Source of the DNA: Mesorhizobium sp. Root552
Lineage (GTDB): Bacteria > Pseudomonadota > Alphaproteobacteria > Rhizobiales > Rhizobiaceae
Direction of reading: 5' to 3'
Length of the DNA: 64,000 nt
Assembly: GCF_001427285.1 (NCBI RefSeq)
Contig: NZ_LMFV01000061.1
Coordinates: forward strand, 156,043-220,042
Shown here in pieces: positions 53,894-63,023 of the stretch (within the stretch, counting starts at the first letter, position 1; every line of letters starts with the position of its first letter). Made by a program: the position numbers and the translations under genes. Below the pieces are notes generated by a model that was not told the DNA's origin, did not search any database, and saw nothing but the letters and a program-made list of their open reading frames with translations.

Positions 53894-54895
53894 TTACGCC
53901 CTCAACGGCAGCACGCGGTCCGGCGGACGGTGGCCGTCGCAGAAGGTGCGGATGTTGATGATGACCTTCTCGCCCATGTCGATGCGGCCTTCCAGCGTGG
54001 CCGACCCCATATGCGGCAAAAGCACCACCTTGCCCTTGGCCGAGAGCTTGAGCAGCTTCGGGTTGAGCGCCGGCTCGTTTTCGTAGACGTCGAGGCCCGC
54101 ACCGGCGATCTTGCCGCCATCGATCAGCTTTACCAGCGATTCCTCGTCGATCAGGTCGCCGCGCGCGGTGTTGACCAGGTAGGCGTTGGGCTGCATCAGC
54201 GCCAGCCGCCTGGCCGACAGAAGATGGAAGGTTGCCGGAGTCGAGGGGCAATTGACCGAGATGATGTCCATGCGGGCCAGCATCTGGTCGAGGCTTTCCC
54301 AATAGGTCGCCTCCAACTCATCCTCGACCGCCTGCAACACGCGGTGGCGGTTGTGGTAGTGGATGGAAAGGCCGAACGCCTTGGCGCGCCGTGCGACCGC
54401 GGTGCCGATGCGGCCCATTCCGACAATGCCTAGCCGTTTGCCCCAGATACGGCGGCCCAGCATCCAGGTCGGCGACCAGCCGGCCCATTTCTTGCCGTCC
54501 GGCAAAATGTTTGCGCCTTCGGTGAGCCGCCGCGGCACGGCGAGGATGAGCGCCATGGTCATGTCGGCGGTGTCTTCGGTCAGCACGCCCGGCGTGTTGG
54601 TGACGGTTATCCCCTTGGCGGTCGCTGCGGCGACGTCGATCTTCTCGACGCCGTTGCCGAAATTCGCGATGAGCTTGAGGTTCTGGCCCGCCTGCGCGAT
54701 CACGGCGGCGTCGATGGTGTCGGTGACTGTCGGCACCAGCACATCGGCCTCCTTGACCGCAGCCACAAGCTCGGGCTGCGTCATCGGCCTGTCCTCGACA
54801 TTGAGGCGCGCGTCGAAAAGCTCGCGCATGCGCGTCTCCACCGGGTCGGGCAGCTTGCGCGTGATGACGACCAGAGGCTTCTTCTTGCCGGCCAT
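53894..54895 (-). CDS. D-2-hydroxyacid dehydrogenase (glyoxylate/hydroxypyruvate reductase type)
   Basis: NAD(P)-dependent dehydrogenase of 333 residues. The Rossmann motif LGIVGMGRIGTAVARRAKAFG and catalytic Arg (NTARGDLIDEESL), Glu (LDVYENEP) and His (LLPHMGSATLEGR) are all in place. Probable substrates are glyoxylate or hydroxypyruvate, but not certain. It converges on the aconitase X small subunit. Confidence 0.9.
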   Translation of the reverse strand: MAGKKKPLVVITRKLPDPVETRMRELFDARLNVEDRPMTQPELVAAVKEADVLVPTVTDTIDAAVIAQAGQNLKLIANFGNGVEKIDVAAATAKGITVTNTPGVLTEDTADMTMALILAVPRRLTEGANILPDGKKWAGWSPTWMLGRRIWGKRLGIVGMGRIGTAVARRAKAFGLSIHYHNRHRVLQAVEDELEATYWESLDQMLARMDIISVNCPSTPATFHLLSARRLALMQPNAYLVNTARGDLIDEESLVKLIDGGKIAGAGLDVYENEPALNPKLLKLSAKGKVVLLPHMGSATLEGRIDMGEKVIINIRTFCDGHRPPDRVLPLRA

Positions 54896-55056
54896 ATTTC
54901 CCTCGATCCCGGATACGTTGAGACCTCTTTAACCAAGACGGGCGAAACTGCAAACCGGTCGCGGCCCGATTGCCTCATGTATCAAGTGGTGCCGTGGATG
55001 ACAAAGAAAAAGGGGCAGCAGGGTTACGAACCCTCACCCATTGCAAGGGAACGAAA

Positions 55057-55614
55057 GTGTCTGGTCTCGTGTCGCTTCGCCTGGCCTTGAGTGCATTGAT
55101 CGTGGGCAGCAGTTTTGCCGCCCTGCCAGCGTCTGCACAATCGGCGGCGACGAACGCACAGAACGTGCGGCTGGGCCCTAGCGGGTTGCCATTGCCCCGA
55201 TTCGTCAGCCTGAAGTCGGCGCGCGTCAATTCCCGCGTCGGTCCCGGCGTCAATTACTCCGTGGACTGGATGTACACCAAGTCCGGCCTGCCGATGGAAA
55301 TCATCCAGGAATACGATACCTGGCGGCGCGTGCGCGACGCGGAAGGTTCGGAAGGCTGGATCAACCAGTCCTTGCTGTCAGGCAAGCGCACCGCGATCGT
55401 CGCGCCGTGGCAGCGCGGCAAGGGCACGCAGATCAACATCCATAGCGCGCCTCGCGAAGACGCGGGCGTCGTGGCAATGGTCGAGCCCGGCGTGATCGGT
55501 TCGATCAAATCCTGCGACGGCCAGTGGTGCGAGATGACCCTGGGCGGCCAGACCGGCTGGATCAGCCAGTCGCAGGTATGGGGCGCCTACCCCGGCGAAA
55601 AAGTTAAGGACTAG
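55057..55614 (+). CDS. Exported SH3-domain protein
   Basis: The 185-residue product starts at GTG 55057 with AAGGGA 6 bases ahead, followed by a signal peptide (LRLALSALIVGSSFAALPASAQ). The frame opens at 54970 but the extension is hydrophilic and would bury the signal. Two bacterial SH3-like modules follow (SARVNSRVGPGVNYSVDWMY; INIHSAPREDAGVVAMVEPG), of the COG3807 type. Role unknown; such proteins may bind peptidoglycan. Confidence 0.83.
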   Translation: MSGLVSLRLALSALIVGSSFAALPASAQSAATNAQNVRLGPSGLPLPRFVSLKSARVNSRVGPGVNYSVDWMYTKSGLPMEIIQEYDTWRRVRDAEGSEGWINQSLLSGKRTAIVAPWQRGKGTQINIHSAPREDAGVVAMVEPGVIGSIKSCDGQWCEMTLGGQTGWISQSQVWGAYPGEKVKD

Positions 55615-55686
55615 GTCGAGCGGTTCGACGCGGCAGATTGCGGTCGTTCCAGGCGCCATTTCGATCATATTTATGAGTCCACGACC

Positions 55687-55788
55687 TAAAGCGTGTCGCG
55701 ATCTTTCAGATTCGCTTCACACGCTTTAGCTCCTTGATTTTATGCATGTCTTTGTCCCGAAACCGGTTCCCACTTTCGGGAGACATGC
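55687..55788. repeat. Two-palindrome intergenic repeat
   Basis: First palindrome: TAAAGCGTGT (55687-55696) and ACACGCTTTA (55719-55728), with ATCT/AGAT in the middle. Second: GCATGTCT (55744-55751), CCCGAAA (55756-55762), TTTCGGG (55774-55780), AGACATGC (55781-55788). It lies between convergent genes. I recall this pair as a common Mesorhizobium intergenic repeat. Confidence 0.8.
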
Positions 55789-55819
55789 ACTAGCTGGCAC
55801 AGGCGCATCCGTCGCGATT

Positions 55820-56176
55820 TCAGCCGCGGCCGATTCGGCCCAGATGCGTATCGCGAAAATCCGTCGGCAGCTTCAGCCCATAACCCAGCGCCCGGTCGAT
55901 GCCGATATGGGCGAGCCAGATAAGCCCGATGCTGACGCACAGGGCACTGCCTGCGACATAGCCACCGACAAGCAGTGCCAGCGGCCAAAGCGTGACATGG
56001 AAGCAGTTGTAGGCGTAGGCGCCGACGCGCGGGCCTTTGAGGTAACCAAGCATCGAGAGGTCGGGCGCGAGGATCAAGATGGCGAACAGCCACCAGTTTG
56101 CGCCTGAAAGCCAATAGCCCGCCAGCGCCGCAAGACACAGCGCGGCACCCTCAAGCCTGAGCAGCGCCGTTGTCAT
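55820..56176 (-). CDS. DUF4260 family membrane protein
   Basis: Small protein of 118 residues with three or four hydrophobic segments (LLRLEGAALCLAALAGYWL, WWLFAILILAPDLSMLGYL, VTLWPLALLVGGYVAG). The LAPDLSMLGYLKGPRVGAYAYN and H-rich ends are those of DUF4260, a family of unknown function. Located just downstream of irr on the same strand, 20 bases away. Confidence 0.88.
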   Translation of the reverse strand: MTTALLRLEGAALCLAALAGYWLSGANWWLFAILILAPDLSMLGYLKGPRVGAYAYNCFHVTLWPLALLVGGYVAGSALCVSIGLIWLAHIGIDRALGYGLKLPTDFRDTHLGRIGRG

Positions 56177-56196
56177 TTGGCGGTTAACTTCGCTCG

Positions 56197-56622
56197 CTAT
56201 TTCTTGGCGCGTAGCCTGACGACGACATCGACGTTGGCGATTTCCATGCCGTCAGGTGGTTCCGGCAGGTTGACCACGCTCACTGGCCCGCTCTCGATAT
56301 CGAAAATACGGTTTTCACCTTCGATATAGAAATGGTGGTGATCCGAGGTGTTGGTGTCGAAATAGGTCTTGGACCCTTCGACAGCCAGGATGCGCAACAG
56401 CCCGGCTTCGGTAAATTGGTGAAGCGCGTTGTAGACGGTGGCGAGCGATACCGGCACGCCTGCCGCCAGCGCCTCCTCATGCAGTTCTTCAGCCGACAAA
56501 TGGCGGTCGCCCTTGGCAAACAGCAGGTCCGCCAGCGCAACGCGCTGACGAGTCGGTCTTAGACCGGCATCTCGCACCCGCTTATCCACAGCGTGCCTTT
56601 CGCTTTGACCCACCGAACTCAT
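56197..56622 (-). CDS. irr: Iron response regulator Irr (Fur family)
   Basis: Fur-family repressor of 141 residues, identified as Irr by its position ahead of fabA-fabB-fabI as usual in rhizobia, and by the His cluster SDHHHFYIEGE, a heme-binding region of Irr. GLRPTRQRVALADLLF and the SLATVYNALHQFTEAGL recognition helix are normal. Irr senses iron through heme rather than Fe(II). ATG 56622 chosen; the open frame continues 38 codons upstream over the promoter. A TTATCCACA lies at 56582-56590 inside this gene. Confidence 0.88.
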   Translation of the reverse strand: MSSVGQSERHAVDKRVRDAGLRPTRQRVALADLLFAKGDRHLSAEELHEEALAAGVPVSLATVYNALHQFTEAGLLRILAVEGSKTYFDTNTSDHHHFYIEGENRIFDIESGPVSVVNLPEPPDGMEIANVDVVVRLRAKK

Positions 56623-56657
56623 CCGTTCGCAACAATCCGTTTCAACGATCCAAACAT

Positions 56658-56669
56658 GCCCATATGGGC
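56658..56669. promoter_or_regulatory. 12-base palindrome in the irr/fabA divergent region
   Basis: GCCCATATGGGC is a perfect palindrome about 36 bases upstream of the irr ATG, in the 253-base interval shared with fabA. It could be an operator, but no regulator can be assigned. Confidence 0.35.
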
Positions 56670-56875
56670 CAAAAATGGACAACAATGCAAACCAAGCTAC
56701 CAGAGCAGATATATTCTGTCGCCCTAAAGCGATCAATAGCGCGCATTGACCCGGCTAAAACAGCGCGTTAGAGCCACATCGCTAGATGAGTGCAGGTTTC
56801 CGGCCTGAAACGGACTGTGCTACTACACAACAACAAAAGGGCGCCCGACCGCCCGACTTGAACGGGGATGTGTTG

Positions 56876-57394
56876 ATGGCGGCAGCGAAATCCAGTTACG
56901 GTTACGAGGAGTTGCTTGCCTGTGCCCGTGGCGAGCTGTTCGGTCCGGGAAATGCACAATTGCCTGCGCCGCCGATGCTGATGTTCGACCGAATCACCGA
57001 GATCAGCGAGACCGGCGGCGAGTTCGACAAGGGCTTCATCCGCGCCGAGTTCGACATCAAGCCGGACCTCTGGTTCTTCCCCTGCCATTTCATCGGCAAC
57101 CCGATCATGCCGGGTTGCCTGGGCCTCGATGCCATGTGGCAATTGACCGGCTTTTTCCTCGGCTGGCTCGGCGAAGAAGGCAAGGGCATGGCGCTCTCCA
57201 CCGGAGAAGTGAAATTCAAGGGCATGGTCACGCCTTCGGTCAAGAAGGTCGAATACGGGATCGATTTCAAGCGCGTCATGCGCGGCAGGCTCGTGCTTGG
57301 CATTGCCGATGGCTGGCTCAAGGCCGATGGCGAGCCTATCTACAAGGCGACCGACCTGAAGGTCGGCCTGTCGAAGCAGGGATCGGCCGCCTGA
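56876..57394 (+). CDS. fabA: 3-hydroxydecanoyl-ACP dehydratase/isomerase
   Basis: Introduces the cis double bond into growing acyl chains. 172 residues from ATG 56876; the upstream frame to 56786 is promoter. LWFFPCHFIGNPIMPGCLGLDAMWQL holds the active-site His and the Asp of the hot-dog fold. GGGGA lies ahead of the start. First gene of fabA-fabB-fabI. Confidence 0.96.
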   Translation: MAAAKSSYGYEELLACARGELFGPGNAQLPAPPMLMFDRITEISETGGEFDKGFIRAEFDIKPDLWFFPCHFIGNPIMPGCLGLDAMWQLTGFFLGWLGEEGKGMALSTGEVKFKGMVTPSVKKVEYGIDFKRVMRGRLVLGIADGWLKADGEPIYKATDLKVGLSKQGSAA

Positions 57395-57425
57395 CCGGCG
57401 CCGGACAAACTGGAAGGAACCGCCC

Positions 57426-58646
57426 ATGAGACGAGTCGTCGTAACGGGTCTCGGTATCGTGTCCTCGATTGGCAACAATGCCAATGAAGTGCAGGCTTCA
57501 CTGCATGACGCGAAATCCGGCATCAGCTTCTCGGATTCCTTCGCCGAGCATGGTTTTCGCTGCCAGGTCTGGGGCTCTCCGTCGCTCGATCCGACGCCTT
57601 TGATCGACCGCCGGGCGCTGCGCTTCCTCTCGCAAGGCGCCGCCTGGAACCACGTCGCGATGGATCAGGCAATCGTGGATGCAGGCCTCGGCGAAGGCGA
57701 CATCACCAACGAGCGCACCGGCATCATCATGGGTTCGGGCGGTCCTTCCACCCGCACCATCGTCGAAGCTGCCGAAATCACGCTGAAGAACAACAGCCCC
57801 AAGCGCATCGGCCCGTTCGCCGTGCCGAAGGCGATGTCGTCCACCGCTTCGGCAACGCTTGCCACATGGTTCAAGATCCACGGCGTCAACTACTCGATTT
57901 CCTCGGCCTGCTCGACCTCGGCGCACTGCATCGGCAACGCCTACGAGCTGATCCAGTGGGGCAAGCAGGACATGGTGTTCGCCGGCGGCCATGAAGACCT
58001 CGACTGGACCATGTCCGACCTGTTCGACGCGATGGGCGCGATGTCGTCCAAGTACAACGACAAGGCCGCCAGCGCCTCGCGCGCCTATGACGTCAACCGC
58101 GACGGCTTCGTCATCGCCGGCGGCGCGGGTGTGCTGGTCCTGGAAGAACTGGAACATGCCAAGGCGCGCGGCGCGAAGATCTACGCCGAAGTCGTCGGCT
58201 ATGGTGCGACCTCCGACGGCTACGACATGGTTGCTCCTTCCGGCGAAGGCGCGATCCGCTGCATGCGCCAGGCGCTTTCCACCGTTTCCGGCCCGGTCGA
58301 CTACATCAACACACACGGCACCTCGACGCCCGTCGGCGATTCCAAGGAGATGGGCGCGATCCGCGAAGTGTTCGGCGACAAGATGCCCAACATCACCTCC
58401 ACCAAGTCCCTCACCGGCCATTCGCTCGGCGCTGCCGGCGTGCAGGAATCGATCTATTCGATCCTGATGATGCAGGGCGGCTTCATCGGCGAGAGCGCCC
58501 ATATCGAGGAACTCGACCCGGAATTCGAAGGCATGCCGATCGTGCGCAAGCGCATCGACAATGCCAAGATAGATACTGTGCTGTCGAACTCGTTCGGCTT
58601 CGGCGGCACCAACGCCACGTTGGTTTTCCAACGCTATTCGGCATAG
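57426..58646 (+). CDS. fabB: Beta-ketoacyl-ACP synthase I
   Basis: Condensing enzyme of 406 residues that elongates unsaturated chains. Catalytic Cys in SSACSTSAHCIGNA, His in INTHGTSTPVGD and the second His in KSLTGHSLGAAG are visible. GGAAGGAA ahead of the ATG. It sits 31 bases after fabA. Confidence 0.96.
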   Translation: MRRVVVTGLGIVSSIGNNANEVQASLHDAKSGISFSDSFAEHGFRCQVWGSPSLDPTPLIDRRALRFLSQGAAWNHVAMDQAIVDAGLGEGDITNERTGIIMGSGGPSTRTIVEAAEITLKNNSPKRIGPFAVPKAMSSTASATLATWFKIHGVNYSISSACSTSAHCIGNAYELIQWGKQDMVFAGGHEDLDWTMSDLFDAMGAMSSKYNDKAASASRAYDVNRDGFVIAGGAGVLVLEELEHAKARGAKIYAEVVGYGATSDGYDMVAPSGEGAIRCMRQALSTVSGPVDYINTHGTSTPVGDSKEMGAIREVFGDKMPNITSTKSLTGHSLGAAGVQESIYSILMMQGGFIGESAHIEELDPEFEGMPIVRKRIDNAKIDTVLSNSFGFGGTNATLVFQRYSA

Positions 58647-58658
58647 AGGTTCACAACC

Positions 58659-59471
58659 ATGCAGGGTTTGATGAAAGGCAAGCGCGGCCTCGTGATGGGC
58701 GTCGCCAACGACCATTCGATTGCCTGGGGCATCGCGCAGAAGCTTGCCGAGCAAGGCGCGGACCTCGCCTTCACCTATCAGGGCGAAGCCTTCGGCCGCC
58801 GCGTCAAGCCGCTTGCCGAACAGCTGGGCGCAAAGCTCGTCGTGCCGTGCGATGTCGAAGACAGCGCCTCGGTCACGGCCACTTTCGACGAGCTTGAAAA
58901 GGCATGGGGCGGGCTGGACTTCGTCGTCCACGCCATCGGCTTTTCCGACAAGAACGAGCTGAAGGGCGCTTACGCCGACACCACGCGCGACAACTTCATC
59001 CGCACGATGGTCATCTCCTGCTATTCCTTCACCGAAATCGCCCGCAATGCCGCCCGCCTCATGGGCGAAGGCGGCTCGATGATCACGCTGACCTATGCCG
59101 GTTCGGTGCGCGTCATGCCGAACTACAACGTCATGGGCGTCGCCAAGGCCGGTCTCGAAGCCAGCGTGCGCTACCTCGCCAACGACTACGGCCCGCGCGG
59201 CATCCGGGTGAACGGCATTTCCGCCGGACCGGTGCGCACGCTTGCCGGCGCCGGTATCTCGGATGCGCGCCATATGTTCAGCTACCAGCAGCGCAATTCG
59301 CCGCTTCGCCGCAACATCTCGCTCGACGAGGTCGGCAACTCGGCGCTCTATCTTTTGTCCGACCTGTCGTCCGGCGTCACCGGCGAAATCCACTATGTCG
59401 ATTCCGGCTATCACATCGTCTCGATGCCGACGCTGGACGAGCTGAAGCGGATGGACAGCGACAAGGGCTGA
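58659..59471 (+). CDS. fabI: Enoyl-ACP reductase (NADH)
   Basis: Short-chain dehydrogenase-type enzyme of 270 residues that reduces enoyl-ACP. GLVMGVANDHSIAWGIAQ nucleotide-binding segment, VHAIGFSDKNEL, and the Tyr-Lys pair in LTYAGSVRVMPNYNVMGVAKAGLE. Ends the irr-linked fab operon. It has FabI marks rather than FabV or FabK. Confidence 0.95.
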   Translation: MQGLMKGKRGLVMGVANDHSIAWGIAQKLAEQGADLAFTYQGEAFGRRVKPLAEQLGAKLVVPCDVEDSASVTATFDELEKAWGGLDFVVHAIGFSDKNELKGAYADTTRDNFIRTMVISCYSFTEIARNAARLMGEGGSMITLTYAGSVRVMPNYNVMGVAKAGLEASVRYLANDYGPRGIRVNGISAGPVRTLAGAGISDARHMFSYQQRNSPLRRNISLDEVGNSALYLLSDLSSGVTGEIHYVDSGYHIVSMPTLDELKRMDSDKG

Positions 59472-59495
59472 TCCAACCACAACCGGCGGCCATGC

Positions 59496-60506
59496 CTATC
59501 GCCGCGCCAGCAGCACCTTGAAGCGGTTGTCGCGGGCAAGCTCGCCTGCGGTCGAGAACGAGGCGGCAAGCGTCGCCTCATAGGGCAATTGCCGGTTCGC
59601 CACCATCGCCAGCCTGCCGCCGGATTTCAGCGCCTTGGCCGCAGCCTTGATCAGCGCAACTCCGATATCCGGCTCCGCCGCCCTGCCCTGATGGAACGGC
59701 GGGTTCATGAAGATCCAGTCGTAACGCTCCTCGACCGGCTCTGCGATCAGGTCACGCCAGAAGAAGCGCACCGGGCATTCGGCCTGCACATTCTTCTTCG
59801 CCGCCTCGACCGCCTCGAAATCCGCCTCGTAAAGGTCAAGCGCCTTCAGGCTCTTCGACCGCGCCGCGACCTCGGCGGCAACGTAGCCCCAACCGGCGCA
59901 GAAATCGGCAACACGGCCTGAAACACCCTCAGGCAGGTTCTCGACCAGCAGCTTTGACCCTGCATCGATCTTCTCGTGCGAAAACATGCCGGGCGATGTG
60001 CGAAATCGGCCATCGACCAGCACCGGCGGATTGGCCTCCCGCAACGTCGCCGCAGCATCTTTTTCGACCGGGCATCGAAACCAGAACGCCAGGCCATGAT
60101 ATTTCGGCAACGCATCCTCGACGTCCACCAGTACGCCGATGCGCTTGCGCAACGAGGCAATGCCGTCGTCCTTTGAGCCGGCGACAAGGATCAGGCCGCC
60201 CGGCGCGACGCGCTCCAAAGCCTCCGCGATCCACAGCTCATTCTGCCCGCGATGCCGCCCGGCAAGCACAAGCGCAGCACCGTAACCCTCGCCGTCCGCG
60301 CGCGGTGCAACCTGGCGCCCCGCCGCTTCAAGCGCCCGGACGTGCGGGCGAAAACCCTGCACGCAATGCACTTCCGCCGCAAAACCCTCCGGCAGCCGGA
60401 ACCCCGGCTCTGCGCCTAGAAACAGCACGCGGGCGTCCTTGGCTGGCGCTGCCAGCGTCTCCGCGTCGAACGGATAAAACAGCGCCTTCAGCGCTTCAGC
60501 AGTCAT
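59496..60506 (-). CDS. RsmC-like 16S rRNA methyltransferase
   Basis: SAM-dependent methyltransferase of 336 residues with the two-domain RsmC plan. The C-terminal catalytic domain has VADFCAGWGYVAAEVA and the NPPFHQG motif typical of RsmC/RlmG N2-guanine methyltransferases; the N-terminal half is a degenerate copy. It converges on fabI and is downstream of pnp. Confidence 0.87.
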   Translation of the reverse strand: MTAEALKALFYPFDAETLAAPAKDARVLFLGAEPGFRLPEGFAAEVHCVQGFRPHVRALEAAGRQVAPRADGEGYGAALVLAGRHRGQNELWIAEALERVAPGGLILVAGSKDDGIASLRKRIGVLVDVEDALPKYHGLAFWFRCPVEKDAAATLREANPPVLVDGRFRTSPGMFSHEKIDAGSKLLVENLPEGVSGRVADFCAGWGYVAAEVAARSKSLKALDLYEADFEAVEAAKKNVQAECPVRFFWRDLIAEPVEERYDWIFMNPPFHQGRAAEPDIGVALIKAAAKALKSGGRLAMVANRQLPYEATLAASFSTAGELARDNRFKVLLARR

Positions 60507-60540
60507 GGCAGAACTTTACCCGAACCATTGAACAGCCACC

Positions 60541-60575
60541 CAAAAGAAAACGGGCGCAACCTTCCGGCGCGCCCG
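60541..60575 (-). terminator. Intrinsic terminator after pnp
   Basis: In the pnp direction, CGGGCGC (60575-60569) pairs with GCGCCCG (60557-60551) and is followed by TTTTCTTTTG. Stem of 7 bp with an 11-base loop. Confidence 0.85.
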
Positions 60576-60598
60576 CTTTGTCCTTCATGCGAGGCCTA

Positions 60599-62746
60599 TC
60601 AGGCGGCGTCTTCTTCGCCGTCGGCCTTCTTCTCGCGAACGATTTCCTTGCCGGTCGCCTGATCGACAACCTTCATGGAAAGGCGAACCTTGCCGCGCTC
60701 GTCGAAGCCCATCAGCTTGACCCAGACCTTGTCGCCTTCCTTGACCACGTCGGTGGTCTTCTGGACACGCTCGCTGGCGAGCTGCGAGATGTGGACCAGG
60801 CCGTCGCGCGGGCCGAAGAAGTTGACGAATGCGCCGAAGTCGGCGGTCTTGACGACCGTGCCCTCGTAGATTTCGCCCACTTCCGGCTCGGCCACGATTG
60901 TGTGGATCCACTTCTTGGCCGCCTCGATTTCCTTGGCGTTCGAAGACGCGATCTTCACCGTGCCGTCGTCCTCGATGTTGATCTTGGCGCCGGTCTTTTC
61001 CACGATCTCGCGGATGACCTTGCCGCCGGAGCCGATCACGTCGCGGATCTTGTCGGTCGGGATGTGCATGACCTCGATGCGCGGCGCAAACTCGCCAAGC
61101 TCGGAGCGGGCGCCGGAAAGCGCCTTCGACATCTCGCCCAGGATGTGCTCGCGGCCGCCCTTGGCCTGCTCGAGCGCAACCTTCATGATCTCCTCGGTGA
61201 TGCCCTCGATCTTGATGTCCATCTGCAGCGAGGTGATGCCGCCAGTCGTGCCGGCCACCTTGAAGTCCATGTCGCCAAGGTGATCCTCGTCGCCCAGGAT
61301 GTCGGACAGAACGGCGAAACGCTCGCCTTCCTTGATCAGGCCCATGGCGATGCCGGCAACCGGCTTTGCCAGCGGAACGCCGGCATCCATCAGCGCCAGC
61401 GAGGTACCGCAAACGGTCGCCATCGAGGACGAACCGTTCGACTCGGTGATCTCCGAGACAACGCGCAGCGTGTAGGGGAACTGCTCGACGCTCGGCAGCA
61501 TCGGGCGAATTGCGCGCCAGGCCAGCTTGCCGTGGCCGATTTCGCGACGGCCCGGCGAACCCATGCGGCCGGTTTCGCCAACCGAGTAGGGCGGGAAGTT
61601 GTAGTGAAGGAGGAACTTCTCCTTGTACATGCCGGTCAGCGAGTCGACATACTGCTCGTCTTCGCCGGTGCCCAGCGTGGCAACGACCAGCGCCTGGGTT
61701 TCGCCGCGGGTGAACAGCGCCGAACCGTGGGTGCGCTGCAGGACGCCGACTTCGGAAACGATCTTGCGGACCGTCTTGAGGTCACGGCCGTCGATGCGCG
61801 AGCCGGTGTCGAGGATGTTCCAGCGAACGATCTTGGCCTGCAGTTCCTTGAACACGGTCGCAACCTGCTCGGAGGAATATTTGGCTTCCTCGCCTTCGGC
61901 CGGCGTGAACGCTGCCTTGACCTTGGCCTTCACCGCGTCGACGGCGGCATAGCGCGACTGCTTGTCGGTGATCTTGTAGGCCTCGCGCAGCTCGGCTTCG
62001 CCGATCTTCAGCATCTCGGCTTCGAGTGCGGAATAATCCGGCGAGGTGAAGTCGCGCGGGTCCTTGGCGGCCACTTCGGCGAGCTTGATGATCGCCTCGA
62101 TGACCGGCTGGAAGGAGCGGTGGCCGAACATGACCGCGTCGAGCATGGTCTTTTCGTCGAGTTCCTTGGCTTCCGATTCGACCATCAGCACGGCGTCGGC
62201 AGTGCCGGCGACAACGAGGTCGAGCTTGGATTCCGGCATCTCGTCGAGATGCGGGTTCAGCACATATTCGCCGTTGATGTAGCCGACGCGGGCGCCGCCG
62301 ATCGGGCCCATGAACGGAACGCCCGACAAGGTCAGCGCGGCGGAGGTGGCAACGATCGACAGGATGTCGGGATCGTTCTCAAGATCGTGCTGAACGACGG
62401 TGACGACAACCTGCGTGTCGTTCTTGTAGCCATCGGCGAAAAGCGGGCGGATCGGGCGGTCGATCAAGCGCGAAACCAGCGTTTCCTTTTCGCTCGGACG
62501 GCCTTCGCGCTTGAAATAGCCGCCGGGGATCTTGCCGGCTGCGTAGGTCTTTTCCTGGTAGTTCACGGTCAGCGGGAAGAAATCGAAGCCGGGCTTCGGT
62601 TCCTTGGCCGAGACGACGGTGGCCAGAACCATGGTTTCGCCATAGGTGGCGAGCACGGCTCCATCAGCCTGGCGGGCGATCTTGCCGGTTTCCAGGATGA
62701 GCGGACGGCCGCCCCATTCGATTTCCACTTTGTGTTGGTTGAACAT
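60599..62746 (-). CDS. pnp: Polynucleotide phosphorylase
   Basis: Phosphorolytic 3' exoribonuclease of the RNA degradosome, 715 residues from ATG 62746 (AAGGA ahead). Two RNase PH domains are clear, with FFPLTVNYQEKTYAAGKIPGG in the first and the catalytic second (GRREIGHGKLAWRAI), then KH domain (IRDVIGSGGKVIREIVEKTGA) and S1 domain (YEGTVVKTADFGAFVNFFG). It follows rpsO, the classic order. Acidic tail. Confidence 0.97.
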   Translation of the reverse strand: MFNQHKVEIEWGGRPLILETGKIARQADGAVLATYGETMVLATVVSAKEPKPGFDFFPLTVNYQEKTYAAGKIPGGYFKREGRPSEKETLVSRLIDRPIRPLFADGYKNDTQVVVTVVQHDLENDPDILSIVATSAALTLSGVPFMGPIGGARVGYINGEYVLNPHLDEMPESKLDLVVAGTADAVLMVESEAKELDEKTMLDAVMFGHRSFQPVIEAIIKLAEVAAKDPRDFTSPDYSALEAEMLKIGEAELREAYKITDKQSRYAAVDAVKAKVKAAFTPAEGEEAKYSSEQVATVFKELQAKIVRWNILDTGSRIDGRDLKTVRKIVSEVGVLQRTHGSALFTRGETQALVVATLGTGEDEQYVDSLTGMYKEKFLLHYNFPPYSVGETGRMGSPGRREIGHGKLAWRAIRPMLPSVEQFPYTLRVVSEITESNGSSSMATVCGTSLALMDAGVPLAKPVAGIAMGLIKEGERFAVLSDILGDEDHLGDMDFKVAGTTGGITSLQMDIKIEGITEEIMKVALEQAKGGREHILGEMSKALSGARSELGEFAPRIEVMHIPTDKIRDVIGSGGKVIREIVEKTGAKINIEDDGTVKIASSNAKEIEAAKKWIHTIVAEPEVGEIYEGTVVKTADFGAFVNFFGPRDGLVHISQLASERVQKTTDVVKEGDKVWVKLMGFDERGKVRLSMKVVDQATGKEIVREKKADGEEDAA

Positions 62747-62987
62747 GTCTTGTCCTTCATATGCGGAAAGGCCGCGCAGAATTCTCATGCGCGACTATGC
62801 TTTCCTGGCTTCTTTCGGGCAGCCACGGGCAAGACAACGGGCAGCTTGTAAGATCCGGCGCAAAGCCGGGGGCAAGCAACCTGCAATCCTGCCCCATGAC
62901 CGTCCATGGGCGGCTTCGACGTGGCCCTTTCCTGCGTCGAAACCGGTTGGGCCTATTACCTTTTTACACAGGCCCGAATATGCAAGC

Positions 62988-63013
62988 GGCGGGTTCTCTT
63001 TCGAGAGCCCGCC
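62988..63013 (-). terminator. Hairpin in the rpsO-pnp interval
   Basis: An 11-pair stem (GGCGGGTTCTC / GAGAGCCCGCC, one mismatch) with a 4-base loop, just after the rpsO stop. A second short stem GGGCCT/AGGCCC is at 62949-62975. No T-run follows in the pnp direction, so it may be an RNA-processing site as in E. coli rpsO-pnp rather than a full terminator. Confidence 0.55.
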
Positions 63014-63023
63014 GATAGTTTCG

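Noticed and set aside
56582..56590. Perfect TTATCCACA inside irr as a functional DnaA box
   Set aside because: A single 9-mer in coding sequence can occur by chance in 64 kb; nothing around it supports a function.
57498..59480. 660-codon frame antisense to fabB and fabI
   Set aside because: Composition is that of a reverse-frame shadow; fabB and fabI on the plus strand are certain.
59954..62851. Very long open frame (965 codons) antisense to pnp
   Set aside because: It is a mirror of pnp in GC-rich DNA. The translated sequence is Arg/His/Asp-rich without family motifs, while the pnp strand has all PNPase signatures.
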